The translations under genes were made by a program, and so were the position numbers. The notes beneath the pieces are model-generated. The model was not told where the DNA came from, searched no databases, and saw nothing but the letters and a program-made list of their open reading frames with translations. Shown here one piece after another: positions 40,751-41,167 of a stretch of 41,167 nucleotides of DNA (the stretch's first letter is position 1; every line of letters starts with the position of its first letter). The stretch is from Rhodospirillales bacterium (GTDB lineage Bacteria > Pseudomonadota > Alphaproteobacteria > Rhodospirillales > Defluviicoccaceae). The stretch covers positions 1 to 41,167 of the forward strand of contig JALOTH010000008.1 of the NCBI GenBank assembly GCA_025458035.1, in the 5' to 3' direction.

Positions 40751-41167
40751 ATGACAATCACTCTGATTATCGTGCTGCTTTGCGCCTTCGTAGCCCTGGG
40801 CTACGGGGTGTTAACGAGCCGCGCCGTGCTTGCGTCCAGCGCGGGCAATGAACGGATGCGCGAGATTTCCGGGGCGGTTCAAGAAGGCGCCGCCGCCTAC
40901 CTCAACCGGCAGTACACGACCATCGGTATCGTCGGCGTCGTCGTCGCCATTATCCTCGGCCTGTTACTCGGTTTCTGGGTCGCACTCGGGTTCGTTCTCG
41001 GTGCGGCGCTGTCGGGGGCGGCCGGCTACATCGGCATGAACATCTCCGTTCGCTCCAATGTCCGCGTTGCCGACGCGGCGCAGCGGGGGCTGGCAGAAGG
41101 TTTATCGGTCGCCTTCAAGGCGGGCGCGGTGACCGGCATGCTCGTCGCCGGGTTGGCGCTGCTGGCC
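40751..41167 (+). CDS. hppA: HppA, membrane proton-translocating pyrophosphatase (5' part, cut by window)
   Basis: This gene is missing from the track because it runs off the right edge. The visible 139 residues start MTITLIIVLLCAFVALGYGVLTSRAVLASSAGNERMREISGAVQEGAAAYLNRQYTTIGIVG. The AVQEGAAAYLNRQY segment is diagnostic of membrane-bound pyrophosphatases, which pump protons (or sodium) using pyrophosphate. Three or four of the expected helices are in view; the catalytic loops and the residue that decides potassium dependence lie outside. AAGGGG upstream can serve as ribosome site. Such pumps are common in purple bacteria, where they conserve energy in chromatophore membranes. Confidence 0.93.
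   Translation, partial: MTITLIIVLLCAFVALGYGVLTSRAVLASSAGNERMREISGAVQEGAAAYLNRQYTTIGIVGVVVAIILGLLLGFWVALGFVLGAALSGAAGYIGMNISVRSNVRVADAAQRGLAEGLSVAFKAGAVTGMLVAGLALLA

Overview
The window is a photosynthesis gene cluster of a purple alphaproteobacterium, followed by conserved housekeeping genes. The DNA is visibly GC-rich, the genes are packed with many ATGA, GTGA and TAATG overlaps, and the order bchF-N-B-H-L-M-lhaA-puhA-puhB-puhC-acsF-puhE-hemA is typical of alphaproteobacterial phototrophs. The right-hand block (rpiB-glyA-nrdR-ribD-ribE-ribBA-ribH-nusB-thiL-hppA) fits the Rhodospirillales best, but I cannot name the genus from sequence alone. I saw no tRNA, rRNA, CRISPR array, insertion sequence or phage gene.

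Region 1 (1-19686, minus strand) is a long bch/puh superoperon. It runs from bchF (2-vinyl hydratase) through bchN, bchB and bchL (dark-operative protochlorophyllide reductase), bchH and bchM (Mg chelation and methylation), lhaA, puhABC and puhE (reaction-centre H subunit and assembly factors), the aerobic cyclase acsF, hemA (5-aminolevulinate synthase), the anaerobic cyclase bchE, bchJ and a CBS-domain protein. It ends with a PpsR-type regulator that is cut by the left window edge. That regulator has no cysteine in its visible 429 residues and carries Tyr where PpsR/CrtJ proteins have the redox cysteine beside the helix-turn-helix.

Region 2 (19687-26775, plus strand) holds aerR (B12-binding antirepressor) and a second, cysteine-containing ppsR, then bchG-bch2-bchP-tspO and a small membrane protein. 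The bchF-aerR divergent region contains two PpsR palindromes exactly 8 bp apart. Each overlaps the -35 box of one of two divergent sigma70-type promoters. A similar tandem pair lies before bchG, whose start codon sits where its mRNA should begin, so the message is probably leaderless. The puf, crt, bchCXYZ, bchD and bchI genes are not in the window.

Region 3 (26776-32621) is a branched-chain amino-acid type ABC transporter: livH, livM, livG, livF, a small membrane protein, and a periplasmic binding protein with its own promoter region. That region carries a perfect TGTGA-N6-TCACA site, and the binding-protein gene ends in a clear intrinsic terminator. A convergent MucR/Ros-family regulator follows.

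Region 4 (33453-41167) is a plus-strand housekeeping run: rpiB, glyA, nrdR, the riboflavin genes ribD-ribE-ribBA-ribH, nusB, thiL and the start of hppA, a proton-pumping pyrophosphatase cut by the right edge.

Most of the window is well-known biology. The points most worth a second look are the cysteine-less PpsR paralogue, the shared tandem operator architecture, the probable leaderless bchG message, and small uncharacterised genes inside the cluster. I found no convincing sign of an entirely new system.
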